Source: Streptomyces marianii
GTDB lineage: Bacteria > Actinomycetota > Actinomycetes > Streptomycetales > Streptomycetaceae
Direction of reading: 5' to 3'
NCBI RefSeq assembly: GCF_005795905.1
Contig: NZ_VAWE01000001.1
Location: 310,001 to 374,000 of the forward strand
DNA length: 64,000 nt
The translations under genes and the position numbers were made by a program. Shown here piece by piece: positions 16,843 through 29,000 of this stretch (positions within the stretch are counted from its first letter, which is position 1; each line of letters begins with the position of its first letter). Below the pieces are notes generated by a model that was not told the DNA's origin, did no database searches, and was given only the letters and a program-made list of their open reading frames with translations.

Positions 16843-17572
16843 GCCGGTGCCTCTCAGTCGATAGCGGATCCGCACCGCGCGGACCCGGAGGTGATCGCCC
16901 TGGTCCTCAGGCACTGCACAGCAAAACGCCCACGCCAGGGCGCGGGCAGGTACTGCGAACCACGACAGCTACGGGTGACGCTACACGGCGATACCGTCCA
17001 TGACCAGAGAGCAACGACCGTCCGCTGATCTCACGGAGTACTGCCGCCCGCCGTCTCCCTCCTCGAGAGGCCGCCCAGCCCGTGGGGAGTCCGGCGGCCG
17101 GCGGTCGCCGCCCGGCAGCCGTCACTGCGGAGGTGGACGCGCGTCCTGGGCGTCTGTGAACGCCCCTGTGCCTTCGGAGCGACGCCGTCGCCTGCAGGCG
17201 AACCGTACTTCCGACCTCGCGCCAGCAACTGCGTCGGGCCGCGGATGACCGCACTGCACGGTACTCGTACGACATCAGCCTTTCGGCGGCGTCTCGTCGG
17301 CGATATCGGGGCCCCAGGCCGCAGAAGCACCGTCCACCAACAGGCGAACCGACCTCTGCCAGCGGCGATGGCCGCTGTGTCCTGCCCCGAGGCGGGCTCA
17401 CCACTGCGCTCACCGGATCGGATGTTCCGGACGGGGCCGGTGTTGGGCTTCGAAGAACCGTCCGGGGGCGCCCATCCGGAGCGATCCGAGCCGTACGTCG
17501 ATGAAGCCGCGTACCTTGTCGGCGACCTCGTGCCGCCGGCCGAGGTAAGGGCTGCCCCGCAACGGTTGGTTG
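16843..17572. other. 730-base stretch with no supported gene
   Basis: Frames on both strands lack recognisable domains. The best-looking fragment is on the minus strand (17598-17410: GRRHEVADKVRGFIDVRLG), about 60 residues ending at a stop, possibly the tail of a decayed gene. The cold-shock gene promoter should lie in 16843-16950, but I see no convincing -35/-10 pair. Confidence 0.4.
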
Positions 17573-18136
17573 TCACCGGGCGGCGGCGTGCAGGTCACGG
17601 ATGTACCAGTCGAAGCGTGTGCCGTCCGTGCTGTGTGTCGGCTTGCCGGGGGTGAACCCTGCCCGCTGCGCGACTGCGGCAGATGCGGGATTCTCCGACT
17701 CCACCTGGATTACCGCCTCCGCCCCGCCCTCACTCGCCGCGTACTGGGACGCCAACAGGACCGCGCGGGTAGCCAGGCCACGCCCCCGCCAGGACGGATA
17801 GAGGCCGTAGGCGACATTCACCTGGCCGGGCGCCAGACCTTCTCCTGCGAACCGCAAGTCGATCGTGCCCGCGAGTACCTCGTCGGCACCCATCCGGATG
17901 CCGAACGCGCGGAGTGGCCCGGCGGTGTCCCACTGCTCCCGGCAGTGCCGGAAGTACGCTTCGATGCCCTCCCGCGTGCCGGGACCGCCGTTGAGCCAAC
18001 GAACGAGTAGCTCGTCCTCCCCTGCGAGGTGCGCCTCCACATCGTCCAGGCGCAGGGGGGACAGAGTGACGATCCCGTCGGACAGCTTCACTTCATGCAT
18101 CCGGTGATTCTTGACGCCAGAGCCGTGCCGCACCAT
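17573..18136 (-). CDS. GNAT-family N-acetyltransferase
   Basis: 187 residues of the RimJ/AAC(6')-like GNAT fold. ITLSPLRLDD-type opening (VTLSPLRLDDVEAHL), LAGTIDLRF strand, and the acetyl-CoA pyrophosphate loop as WRGRGLATRAVLLAS (about 125-139), followed by VESENPASAAVAQRAGF, the usual alpha-4 and beta-6 region. Cytoplasmic acetyl-CoA-dependent N-acetylation of a small molecule or protein terminus; substrate unknown. ATG 18136 is the longest start, but MHEVKLSDG at 18100 fits the family N-terminus better; neither has a clear ribosome site. Confidence 0.85.
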   Translation of the reverse strand: MVRHGSGVKNHRMHEVKLSDGIVTLSPLRLDDVEAHLAGEDELLVRWLNGGPGTREGIEAYFRHCREQWDTAGPLRAFGIRMGADEVLAGTIDLRFAGEGLAPGQVNVAYGLYPSWRGRGLATRAVLLASQYAASEGGAEAVIQVESENPASAAVAQRAGFTPGKPTHSTDGTRFDWYIRDLHAAAR

Positions 18137-18189
18137 CGGATTCTGCGCGACATCACGCGGAGTTCCCGGGCCGCAGGAGATGATCTCGT

Positions 18190-18390
18190 GTGGCTGGTGT
18201 GATCACGGCGTCGGAGCCGTCCTGGATAGCCCCGTTCACCGCGCTGAGCTCGCGTGCCTTCGCCAAGCTGGTGGCGGTTCTGCGTCGTGAGGGTGCGACG
18301 CGGTCCGCAAGGGCCGGCCATGGAGCCTTCCGCTGGAGGACCGGGCGCTGCCGGTCGCGGCATACTGGCGAACCAACTTGACGATGCGTC
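18190..18390 (+). pseudogene. IS5-family transposase, N-terminal remnant
   Basis: MAGVITASEPSWIAPFTALS ... FAKLVAVLRREGA (frame 1) then, after a frameshift near 18310, WSLPLEDRALPVAAYWRTNL followed by TMRQ (frame 2) reproduce the first 65 or so residues of a widespread streptomycete IS5-type transposase. Nothing of the catalytic core follows. A dead fragment. The IS5-type scrap at 4.7 kb is a C-terminus from what looks like a different subgroup. Confidence 0.75.
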
Positions 18391-18855
18391 AGCCCCGACT
18401 CCGGCCGCAACCGAAGGAGCATCAGCGAGGGTTGGCGTGCCTGCCCGTTCAGCCGTGCCTCCGATTCGGGGTGCGGAGGCGGGCGGGTGCGGGCGACCGG
18501 CCGCACCCGCCCGAACGAGGGGCGGCGAGCTCACCAGGCGGCCGGACCACGACGGATCGTCCACCCCGCCCTCGTCGTCGTGGTACTGCCGCGGGGCGGA
18601 AACGACCGATCCGAGGGACGGTTCGGCGACGTCGAAGCCGTACTCACCTCTCCGGTTCGAGCCCGTCGTCGCGGAGCACCGTGCGACTCTCCTCGCCACG
18701 GCACGCCTCACGGCCCGACTACCCTGGTGGGCGGGGCGCAGCAGCATCAGCGCCGCCGGCGCTGCGGACCTCGATCCGGCTGATGGCCGGCGCCTTGCCC
18801 CGGGTGCTGCGCAGCAGAAGCGTGCGGTGGGCCCAAGCTGTGCCGTGTCGCCCGG
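18391..18855. other. Noncoding stretch with a strong hairpin
   Basis: No supported gene. GGGCGGGTGCGG (18481-18492) and CCGCACCCGCCC (18501-18512) make a perfect 12-bp stem with an 8-base loop, probably a terminator. It lies about 345 bases beyond the stop of the AMIN-like gene on the minus strand. A minus-strand frame between them has the phrase PRQYHDDEGGVDDPSWSG but no start or domain. Confidence 0.5.
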
Positions 18856-19431
18856 TCACCACTTGTGGGCGACGTCCACGATCAGTTTCCCGTCGGACTG
18901 GAGCACCCGGAACGGCAGCCTGGCCCGGACACCGAGCCCGACCTGGGTCTGGCCTTCGAAGCTCGCCCCGAACTTCGTGTCCCTGAACGTCGCGAAGCCG
19001 GTGAGGTCCACACCGGGCAGTGGCTTCCCCGCCCGCCCCGGGTACACCTGGCGCATCGTCGCGGGGTCGTAGCTGGGCGCGGAGACGAAGATCTGGAGTA
19101 CGGCGCCCCCGCTCACGGGTATCGGGTCACCGGATCCGTCCTGGTGGAACGCGTCCACGTAGCTGACGTGGTAGCCCACCGGGCCCGTCGCTCCGCCTAC
19201 GTCGAAGACCATGCGGTCGAAACACGTGTGCCGTCCCACCCTGATGCCCGTCAGGGGTTCGACGTTCCCGCCCGCGACTGACTTGACACTGCTGCCCCAG
19301 GGGGTCGAGCAGGTGCCGGTGGGGGTCGCCGCGTCGGCGCGGTGCGGTTCCGCCGCCGCCTGTCCTGCCGACGCCGCCAGTCCTGCTCCCGCGAGCAGGA
19401 ACGCCGCGCCGATGGCCAATGAACGTCGCAT
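18856..19431 (-). CDS. Secreted AMIN-like domain protein
   Basis: 191 residues. The Sec signal MRRSLAIGAAFLLAGAGLAA ends near SAGQAAAEP, so the protein is exported. The mature part matches the actinobacterial AMIN-like domain: GIRVGRHTCFDRMVFDVGG, GYHVSYVD, GAVLQIFVSAPSYDPATM and a closing LQSDGKLIVDVAHKW. AMIN-type domains are thought to bind cell-wall polymers or secretins, but the role in Streptomyces is not established. ATG 19431 has GAGGAG nine bases upstream. Monocistronic. Confidence 0.88.
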   Translation of the reverse strand: MRRSLAIGAAFLLAGAGLAASAGQAAAEPHRADAATPTGTCSTPWGSSVKSVAGGNVEPLTGIRVGRHTCFDRMVFDVGGATGPVGYHVSYVDAFHQDGSGDPIPVSGGAVLQIFVSAPSYDPATMRQVYPGRAGKPLPGVDLTGFATFRDTKFGASFEGQTQVGLGVRARLPFRVLQSDGKLIVDVAHKW

Positions 19432-19484
19432 GTTCGCTCCTCAGATCGTTGATGACGTGCGTGTGCACGCGCAGTGAGACGGAT

Positions 19485-19504
19485 GAGCAACCAACGGGTT
19501 GCTC
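19485..19504. terminator. Short hairpin between melC1 remnant and AMIN-like gene
   Basis: GAGCAACC and GGTTGCTC form an 8-bp stem with a 4-base loop. It lies just past the end of the minus-strand melC1 remnant and upstream of the AMIN-like gene, so it is best read as a terminator for the former. Confidence 0.45.
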
Positions 19505-19579
19505 CGCTCCCGGCTTTCAGCCACAAAACGGCCCGAAAATCCCCGAGGGCCCGGGACGGACGGGGGATCACGCGCCGCG

Positions 19580-20049
19580 TCAGGACGTTTCCCGTGCCGA
19601 AGGGCTTGCCTTGGCCGGGAGCCGCGGCGGGAGCGCCGGCCGACAGGCCGCGCGTCCGGGGGTACCCGGCCCGTCCCTGATCCATGTTCCGTCCGCGTTC
19701 TGCACGACGTGGAGATCGTCGTCGTCCACCCGGACGACGTGGCCGACGCGGCCTCCGGGCGCGTCGGCGGGCGGCCCACCGGCGCCGCGGCAGCGGAGTG
19801 ACCCTCGTGCCGGCCGCCGGCCGGCCTGCCCTCTATGCGCCGGCCCAGGTGCATCTCGTCGAAGGCCTCCGGCTCGGGGGCGGCGGACGACTCCGCTGCG
19901 CGGCTTCCTCGAGCGGCGGCGTGACCGCCGGCGGGCGGTCCGGGCCTCAACGCGTTCGCTGCTGCCATGGTGACCGGTCCTGCGAGCGCGGCACCGGTCA
20001 ACGCCAGTGTGGATGTGCGGACCACTGCGCGGCGGGTGGGACTCCGCAC
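19580..20049 (-). pseudogene. melC1: Tyrosinase cofactor MelC1, frameshifted remnant
   Basis: GTG 20049 follows a strong GAGAGGAG site and begins a twin-arginine-like signal, SPTRRAVVRTSTLALTGAAL. The mature part has the MelC1 motif AFDEMHLGRRIEGRPAGG. The second half of the family, VVRVDDDDLHVVQNADGTWI (compare ELHVMRNADGTWI), is in another frame, so at least one frameshift lies between about 19740 and 19830, and the usual C-terminal AAV.EL region is not readable. MelC1 delivers copper to, and exports, tyrosinase MelC2. No melC2 is next to it. The pigment locus is decayed. Confidence 0.7.
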
Positions 20050-20841
20050 GATCTGCTCCTCTCGTCGGTCCTTCCGGCCGGGAGAGCCCGAGAGCGGGAG
20101 ACGTTCCCCCCTTCCACGGGACGGGAATCTCCCGTGCCGCCACATGCTTGCAGCGAGGCGCGTGGCGCGAAGGAGGGCAGCAGGCGGATCGTCACGAACG
20201 AGACAACATTGAATGGAAGGTGCACCGTTCAACGGCGCAGATCTGCCCAGTGCGTCTCCGCAGCTCCGGGGAGGGACGGAGATCCGGCCCGACTCGACAT
20301 CCGCTTCCGCAAACCCTGCGAGGGCTTCCGTCCGGCCGGGAGACGGCCGGACGGAAGCAGGCAACTCGGCGGAAATCCTCAGGCACTGGCCGCGTTCCTG
20401 GGTACACGATCCGGTTGCCGCGACTCCTCGGGGCTGCGACCGCTCGCGGACGGTCGGCCCCTCGGGCCAACTGCCGTGCATCGGATACGGGTTGACGGCG
20501 CCTCGACGTCACGCGGGGGAGCGCTGCCCCCGGCCGGCCGCGACGGAGGGCGGAAAGCGGTCACGCGGCACCTGGGGCGACCCCTGCCAGGATGTCGGCG
20601 GAGTCCTGCGCGCGGGCGCGGGCCTCGCGGCGGCCTTGGGCAAGTGCGCACGGACCGCGAGATGAACACCGGCACCCGAAGGCGCCGTGCCGCGTAGCAC
20701 TACCGGCAACGCGCTGGAACTCGTCGCGGTGGTCGCCCCGTTCGGCGGGCGGAGGACGGCGACGGGCGCCGAGAGCGGCGTCGGCCGTCGCCCGTTCCGT
20801 GTCGCCGGCGGAGCACCCTCATGTCCCGGTCACAGCCGTGT
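20050..20841. other. 790-base stretch with no supported gene, one strong hairpin
   Basis: No frame has a domain or ribosome site. CTTCCGTCCGGCCG (20325-20338) and CGGCCGGACGGAAG (20344-20357) form a perfect 14-bp stem with a 5-base loop, stronger than most terminators in the window, yet no gene clearly ends nearby. The melC1 promoter should lie in 20060-20250. Confidence 0.45.
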
Positions 20842-21438
20842 TCAGGTCACAGCGTGGCTGTACACGGCGGCGAGTTCACCCAGGTCGGGTACACCGAACA
20901 GCCTACGCATCCCGTGGAAGGCGGCGCGCTTGTCCTGACCGAACCGCGCTACGTAGGCGGCGTAGGAATCCGCGGTGACGAACCTCGGCGGGGTGGTCTT
21001 GCTGTGGAACTTGTCCGCATACATCACCAGCCTCTCCTCGTTCGTCACCGCGACATAGTCGCCTGGCGGCAACGGCAGGCCCTGCCCGGCCACGTCGGAC
21101 CTGGTCAGGCCCATCCCCGTATGGCAGGAGCAGAACCGGCACAGTTGTTCGGAGAACCCTTCCGCCTCCAGGATCTCGTGCCCGAGCACTCCGTGCCGCA
21201 CGTAATGCGCCTGGTCCACTCGCCCGGTGTGGTCGTAGAGGCGATACACGCCGATGTCGTGCACCAGGCAACCCGCCCGGACGACATCCGCGTCAACATC
21301 CACTCCCGACACGGAAATGAGCTGCTCGGCGATGCTCCAAACAATCTCACAGTGCGTCAGCACGAGGTCCAGGGCTTCTTCGGACGGCGCATACTTCACA
21401 TGAAGGTCGCGAATCTCGCCGACGCCGGGGATCTGCAC
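20842..21438 (-). CDS. HD-domain metal-dependent phosphohydrolase
   Basis: 198 residues with the HD superfamily pattern: THCEIVWSIAEQL (first His), GCLVHDIGVY (the HD pair, about 57-66), YVRHGVLGHEIL and CRFCSCHTGMG further metal-site histidines, and a final conserved Asp in MYADKFHSKTTPP. HD proteins of this size hydrolyse phosphoesters such as nucleotides. A role in nucleotide turnover is an inference, and the substrate is unknown. No neighbour is clearly co-transcribed. Confidence 0.85.
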   Translation of the reverse strand: MQIPGVGEIRDLHVKYAPSEEALDLVLTHCEIVWSIAEQLISVSGVDVDADVVRAGCLVHDIGVYRLYDHTGRVDQAHYVRHGVLGHEILEAEGFSEQLCRFCSCHTGMGLTRSDVAGQGLPLPPGDYVAVTNEERLVMYADKFHSKTTPPRFVTADSYAAYVARFGQDKRAAFHGMRRLFGVPDLGELAAVYSHAVT

Positions 21439-21645
21439 TCGGCGACTCTAACAAGCGCGGGCACCTCGAAGGGGTGTACCGGACGTCGGGGTGTGGCGGA
21501 CGTTCCGGAGAACAGTGCCGCCTCTGCGGGGGCCGAGCGGCTGCGGAGTGTCCCCGGGACCGGGAGCGTCCGCCTGGCGTCGCAGCAGAGCGGCGCCTGA
21601 CGATTTCGGTTTCGTGCTGTGCGGACTGCGCCCTACTGTGGCGCG

Positions 21646-22179
21646 GTGACGACTCACATGATCATTCTCAACGGTGGCTCCAGCTCGGGTAAGTCCGGGA
21701 TCGTCCGGTGCTTGCAGGCCGTCCTGCCGAGTCCGTGGCTGGCGTTCGGGTGCGACTCGTTCGTCGACGCCTTGCCCGCGAGGATGCGGGCGTCGGACGA
21801 GGGGATCATGTTCGCCGCAGACGGCACGGTGGGTGTAGGGGCCGAGTTCCGCGAGCTCGAAGCCGCCTGGACAGAGGGCGTCGTGGCGATGGCCCGTGCA
21901 GGTGCCAGGGTCGTGGTCGACGACGTCTTCCTCGGCGGCTCGGCGTCCCAGCGGCGGTGGCAGAAGGCCCTGGGCGGGCTGGAGGCGTTGTGGGTCGGCG
22001 TCAGGTGTGAGAGTGCGGTCGCCGCGGGCCGTGAGCTCGCCCGAGGCGATCGTGTCCAGGGCATGGCCGCGTTGCAGGCGGACGTGGTCCACAAGGGGGT
22101 GCGCTACGACCTGGAGGTGGACACGACACACACCGAGTCCCTGGTGTGCGCGCGAACGATCGCTGCCCGCGTCTGCTGA
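21646..22179 (+). CDS. Chloramphenicol phosphotransferase-like kinase (CPT family)
   Basis: 177 residues of the P-loop kinase fold. [20 protein letters not shown] holds Walker A (GGSSSGKS), then [11 protein letters not shown] with the catalytic Asp region, [10 protein letters not shown] and [20 protein letters not shown] (lid arginines), as in chloramphenicol 3-O-phosphotransferase of Streptomyces venezuelae. It would phosphorylate a small hydroxylated compound and may give resistance, but paralogues with unknown substrates are common. GTG 21646 is preceded by TACTGT seven bases upstream, the pattern of a leaderless streptomycete transcript. ATG 21658 is an alternative start. Confidence 0.85.
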   Translation: MTTHMIILNGGSSSGKSGIVRCLQAVLPSPWLAFGCDSFVDALPARMRASDEGIMFAADGTVGVGAEFRELEAAWTEGVVAMARAGARVVVDDVFLGGSASQRRWQKALGGLEALWVGVRCESAVAAGRELARGDRVQGMAALQADVVHKGVRYDLEVDTTHTESLVCARTIAARVC

Positions 22180-22438
22180 CGGCGCCTGTCGGCGCCGGGC
22201 ACGCCCCGAACCCGCACGAGAAACGCGGCGTGTCACGGCCGGTCGAGAGCGGGTGCCCCCTGCCCGTCCGCGACACGACTGAAGGGCGGCACAGGTGCCC
22301 GGCGCGAGGGCGAGCCCCGTTCGGCGGCGCGGCCGACGACGGCGGGGCCGGGTGACCGCGAGGGCCTCGAAGCTCGAGGTCAGGTCAGGTCAGGTCACCG
22401 ACCAGTGGATGGTGGAAGCAGTCGCGTCCGGGCGGGAT

Positions 22439-22849
22439 TCAGCGGCAGGACGGGCACAGCCCGCGGTAGGTGACCTCGGCTCCGGAGACCGTGAAGCCGA
22501 ACCGCTCCGCGGCCGGAAGGGCCGCCAGCGGATCGCCGGCCGGGTGCACGTCGCGGATGGTGCCGCAGCCGGAGCACACCAGGTGCTGGTGCGGGTGGTG
22601 TGCGTTGGGGTCGTAGCGCTTGGCACGGCCGTCCGTAGAGACCTCCGCGACCTCGCCGAGGGCGACCAGTTCGCCGAGCGTGTTGTAGACGGTCGCCCGG
22701 GAGATCTCCGGCAGCCGCTCCACCGCGCGGGCGTGCACCTCGTCAGCCGTGAGATGTACGTGGTCGCCGTCGAGGACCTCCGCGACGACACGCCGCTGGG
22801 CGGTCACCCGCCAGCCACGCCCTCGCAGCCGTTCCAGCAGGTCACTCAT
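22439..22849 (-). CDS. Fur/PerR-family metalloregulator (FurA/CatR type)
   Basis: 136 residues. The N-terminal winged helix WRVTAQRRVVAEVLDGD ... TADEVHARA ... ISRATVYNTLGELVALG binds DNA. The regulatory metal site is HHPHQHLVCSGCG, and two CxxC pairs (CSGC, CPSC) form the structural zinc site. This is the layout of peroxide-sensing Fur proteins such as FurA, FurS and CatR, which repress catalase or catalase-peroxidase genes in Streptomyces. katG lies divergently 480 bases away with a dyad in its promoter, so KatG is the likely target. AGGTGA precedes ATG 22849. Confidence 0.92.
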   Translation of the reverse strand: MSDLLERLRGRGWRVTAQRRVVAEVLDGDHVHLTADEVHARAVERLPEISRATVYNTLGELVALGEVAEVSTDGRAKRYDPNAHHPHQHLVCSGCGTIRDVHPAGDPLAALPAAERFGFTVSGAEVTYRGLCPSCR

Positions 22850-22936
22850 GTCGGTTCACCTATTCGTACGTGATGGATGGCCGAAGTTTACCGGCGGATG
22901 TCCGAATCCTGACCAGATATGGACTAGGCGAGCTTC

Positions 22937-22964
22937 TTGACCTGGACTGAGTCCATCGTAGGAT
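22937..22964 (+). promoter_or_regulatory. katG promoter with Fur/PerR-type operator in the spacer
   Basis: TTGACC (22937-22942) and TAGGAT (22959-22964) are separated by 16 bases. The spacer starts with the perfect dyad TGGACT-G-AGTCCA (22943-22955), placed where a bound repressor would block RNA polymerase. A second half-site-like ATGGACTAG lies at 22918-22926, nearer the divergent regulator gene, and may serve autoregulation. The leader to katG would be about 355 bases. Confidence 0.65.
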
Positions 22965-23302
22965 CGGTTCCGGCGACAGCCAAGGGTGCAGAGGACTCCA
23001 GCACGGCAGGAGACGAAGACATGACGGGACCACCGCCGACGAGCCGCGCCGGCCGGCGGCGTGGCGCCGCCCGGGACCGCAAGGGACGGTGACCGGCACC
23101 ATGCCGGGACGGCGGCCTCCGGCAACGCCGGTCGTACGGGCGGCTGTTCGTCCCACCGGCCCGCGAGGCGCGCCTCACTTCACCCTGTCGGCCCGTCCCC
23201 CGCGGGACCGGCCGGCGCCCCGCGCGGTCGCCACGGCGGCCAGGCCGTCTCACGGGGCCCGCACCCCCACAGTTCGACAGCCCGCAGTTCCTGAGCACAT
23301 GA

Positions 23303-25558
<2,256 letters not shown>

Positions 25559-25569
25559 TCCCGGCGTCT

Positions 25570-25593
25570 GGGCCGGCCCGCACCGGCCGGCCC
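25570..25593 (+). terminator. katG terminator hairpin
   Basis: GGGCCGG and CCGGCCC, 11 bases after the katG stop, form a stem of 7 bp around a GC-rich loop that can pair further. No U-run, as usual in this genus. Confidence 0.55.
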
Positions 25594-26093
25594 GGACGTT
25601 CCCGCGGCTGCGGCAGGGCCCACCCCGCATCCCCGGGGTGCGTTTTCCGCTTCCCCCTTCGGGGGCCACTGCGCAAACCCACCGGTCACATCCGTCTCGG
25701 CCACGGCGTTTCGGCCAGCCGCCTTTCCGGTCGCGGTCCCGGTGCGGCACTACCCGCCGCTGCTCCCGGATGCCGTGCGGACCTTCCTCGACGACGCAGC
25801 GGCGCCCGCCCCGAAGCGCGGCGGGCCCACGGTCGGCGGCCGGACGAGAAGGCCGGCGGGTGGAGGCCGGCAGGGCCGCTGAGCAGTGGCCCTCCCCCGC
25901 CGGACATGCTTCCGTGCCCGCTCGGACGGGAGTGGGCCTGCGCGCGGCGGAGGCCGGGATGACCGTGGGACGTGATCAACGCAACGCCGCACGGATGTGC
26001 TGATCGCCACGGGACTCTTGACGTTACCGCTGGGTAGGGGCTGGGGTGGCTGAGACCATGGGGTGTGTCGCCACCAGGCTGAAGGGATCCAGG
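25594..26093. other. Intergenic region between katG and pyc
   Basis: About 500 bases. No supported gene; a plus-frame phrase VRHYPPLLPDAVRTFLDDA (about 25740-25800) looks coding but lacks a start and a domain. The pyc promoter should be in the last 150 bases, but no clear -35/-10 pair was found. Confidence 0.45.
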
Positions 26094-29000
26094 ATGTTCC
26101 GCAAGGTGCTGGTCGCCAACCGCGGCGAGATCGCGATTCGCGCGTTTCGCGCCGGCTACGAACTGGGGGCGCGTACCGTCGCCGTCTTCCCCTACGAGGA
26201 CCGCAACTCGCTGCACCGGCTGAAGGCCGACGAGGCCTACGAGATCGGTGAGCAGGGGCACCCGGTGCGGGCCTACCTCTCCGTCGAGGAGGTCGTCCGT
26301 GCCGCGCGCCGAGCCGGGGCGGACGCGGTCTACCCGGGATACGGGTTCCTGTCCGAGAATCCGGAGCTGGCCCGCGCCTGCGAGGAGGCGGGCATCACCT
26401 TCGTCGGGCCGAGCGCCGACACCCTCGAACTGACCGGGAACAAGGCCCGCGCCGTGGCCGCGGCCCGCGCCGCCGGGGTACCGGTGCTCGGCTCCTCCCA
26501 GCCTTCCACCGACGTGGACGAGCTGGTCGGGGCCGCGGAGGACATCGGCTTTCCGGTGTTCGTCAAGGCGGTCGCGGGCGGCGGAGGGCGCGGCATGCGC
26601 CGCGTGGACGACCCGTCCGCACTCCGTGAGTCGATCGAGGCGGCGTCCCGGGAGGCGGCGTCCGCGTTCGGCGACCCCACGGTCTTCCTGGAGAAGGCCG
26701 TCGTCGATCCACGCCACATCGAGGTGCAGATCCTCGCCGACGGAGACGGCGAGGTCATCCATCTCTTCGAGCGGGACTGCTCGCTCCAGCGCCGGCACCA
26801 GAAGGTGATCGAGCTGGCGCCGGCGCCGAACCTCGACCCGGCGCTGAGGGACCGCATCTGCGCGGACGCGGTGCGCTTCGCCCGCGAGATCGGTTACCGC
26901 AACGCCGGCACGGTGGAGTTCCTGCTCGACCGCGACGGCAACCACGTCTTCATCGAGATGAACCCGCGCATCCAGGTCGAGCACACGGTGACGGAGGAGG
27001 TCACGGACGTCGACCTGGTCCAGGCGCAGATGCGCATCGCGGCCGGTGAGACGCTGGCGGACCTCGGGCTGGCCCAGGAGACCATCACGCTGCGCGGTGC
27101 CGCTCTGCAGTGCCGTATCACCACCGAGGACCCGGCGAACGGCTTCCGCCCGGACACGGGCCGGATCAGCGCCTACCGCTCGCCGGGCGGCTCGGGAATC
27201 CGCCTCGACGGCGGCACGACCCACGCGGGCACGGAGATCAGCGCCCACTTCGACTCGATGCTGGTCAAGCTGACCTGCCGGGGCCGGGACTTCAAGGCCG
27301 CGATCGGCCGGGCCCGGCGTGCGGTGGCCGAGTTCCGCATCCGCGGCGTGGCCACGAACATCCCGTTCCTCCAGGCCGTGCTCGACGACCCGGACTTCCA
27401 GGCGGGGCGGGTCACGACCTCGTTCATCGAGGATCGGCCGCACCTGCTCACCGCGCGTCACTCCGCCGACCGCGGCACGAAGCTGCTCACGTACCTGGCG
27501 GACGTGACGGTGAACAAGCCCCACGGGGAACGGCCCGATCTGGTCGACCCGGGCACCAAGCTGCCGCCCCTGCCCGCCGGGGAGCCGCCCGCCGGTTCCC
27601 GGCAGCGGCTCGTCGAACTGGGCCCGGAGGGCTTCTCGCGGTGGCTGCGCGAATCGCCGACGATCGGCGTCACCGACACCACCTTCCGCGACGCGCACCA
27701 GTCGCTGCTCGCCACCCGGGTCCGTACCAGGGACCTGCTCGCCGTGGCGCCGACGGTCGCGCGGACGCTGCCCCAGCTGCTGTCGCTGGAGTGCTGGGGC
27801 GGTGCCACCTACGACGTGGCCCTGCGCTTCCTCGCCGAGGACCCCTGGGAACGTCTGGCGGCACTGCGCGAGGCCGTCCCGAACATCTGTCTGCAGATGC
27901 TGCTGCGCGGCCGCAACACCGTGGGCTACACGCCGTACCCGACCGAGGTGACGGACGCCTTCGTCCAGGAGGCGGCGGCCACCGGTATCGACGTCTTCCG
28001 GATCTTCGACGCGCTCAACGACGTCGGCCAGATGCGGCCCGCCATCGAGGCCGTGCGGGAGACCGGTACGGCCGTGGCGGAGGTCGCCCTCTGCTACACG
28101 TCCGACCTCTCCGACCCCTCGGAGCGGCTGTACACGCTGGACTACTACCTCCGCCTCGCGGAGGAGATCGTCGCCGCGGGCGCCCATGTCCTGGCCGTCA
28201 AGGACATGGCCGGTCTGCTGCGCGCTCCGGCGGCGGCCACGCTGGTGTCGGCCCTGCGCCGCGAGTTCGACCTGCCGGTGCATCTGCACACCCACGACAC
28301 CGCGGGCGGCCAGCTCGCCACGTACCTGGCCGCGATCCAGGCGGGTGCGGACGCGGTGGACGGCGCGGTCGCCTCCATGGCGGGCACGACCTCGCAGCCT
28401 TCGCTGTCGGCCATCGTGGCCGCCACCGACCACTCCCCGCGCCCCACGGGACTGGACCTGCAGGCCGTCGGCGACCTCGAGCCCTACTGGGAGGGCGTGC
28501 GCCGGATCTACGCGCCCTTCGAGGCCGGCCTGGCCTCGCCTACCGGCCGCGTCTACCACCACGAGATCCCGGGCGGGCAGCTGTCCAATCTGCGCACCCA
28601 GGCCGTCGCCCTCGGCCTCGGCGACCGCTTCGAGGACATCGAGGCGATGTACGCGGCCGCCGACCGGATCCTCGGCAGGCTGGTGAAGGTCACCCCGTCC
28701 TCGAAGGTGGTCGGTGACCTGGCCCTGCACCTGGTCGGTGCCGGGGTCGCACCGGCGGAGTTCGAGGCCACACCCGACCGGTTCGACATCCCCGACTCCG
28801 TCATCGGATTCCTGCGCGGCGAGCTCGGCACCCCGCCGGGAGGCTGGCCGGAGCCGTTCCGCAGCAAGGCGCTGCAGGGCCGCGCCGAGGCCAAGCCGGT
28901 GCAGGAGCTCACGGCCGAGGACCGGGCGGGGCTCGAGAAGAGCCGCCGGGCCACGCTCAACCGGCTGCTGTTCCCCGGGCCGACGCGCGACTTCGACACC

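Noticed and set aside
18481..18512. Attachment site or operator in the 12-bp dyad
   Set aside because: Its position beyond a gene end and its stem-loop form fit a terminator better; no tRNA or integrase is nearby.
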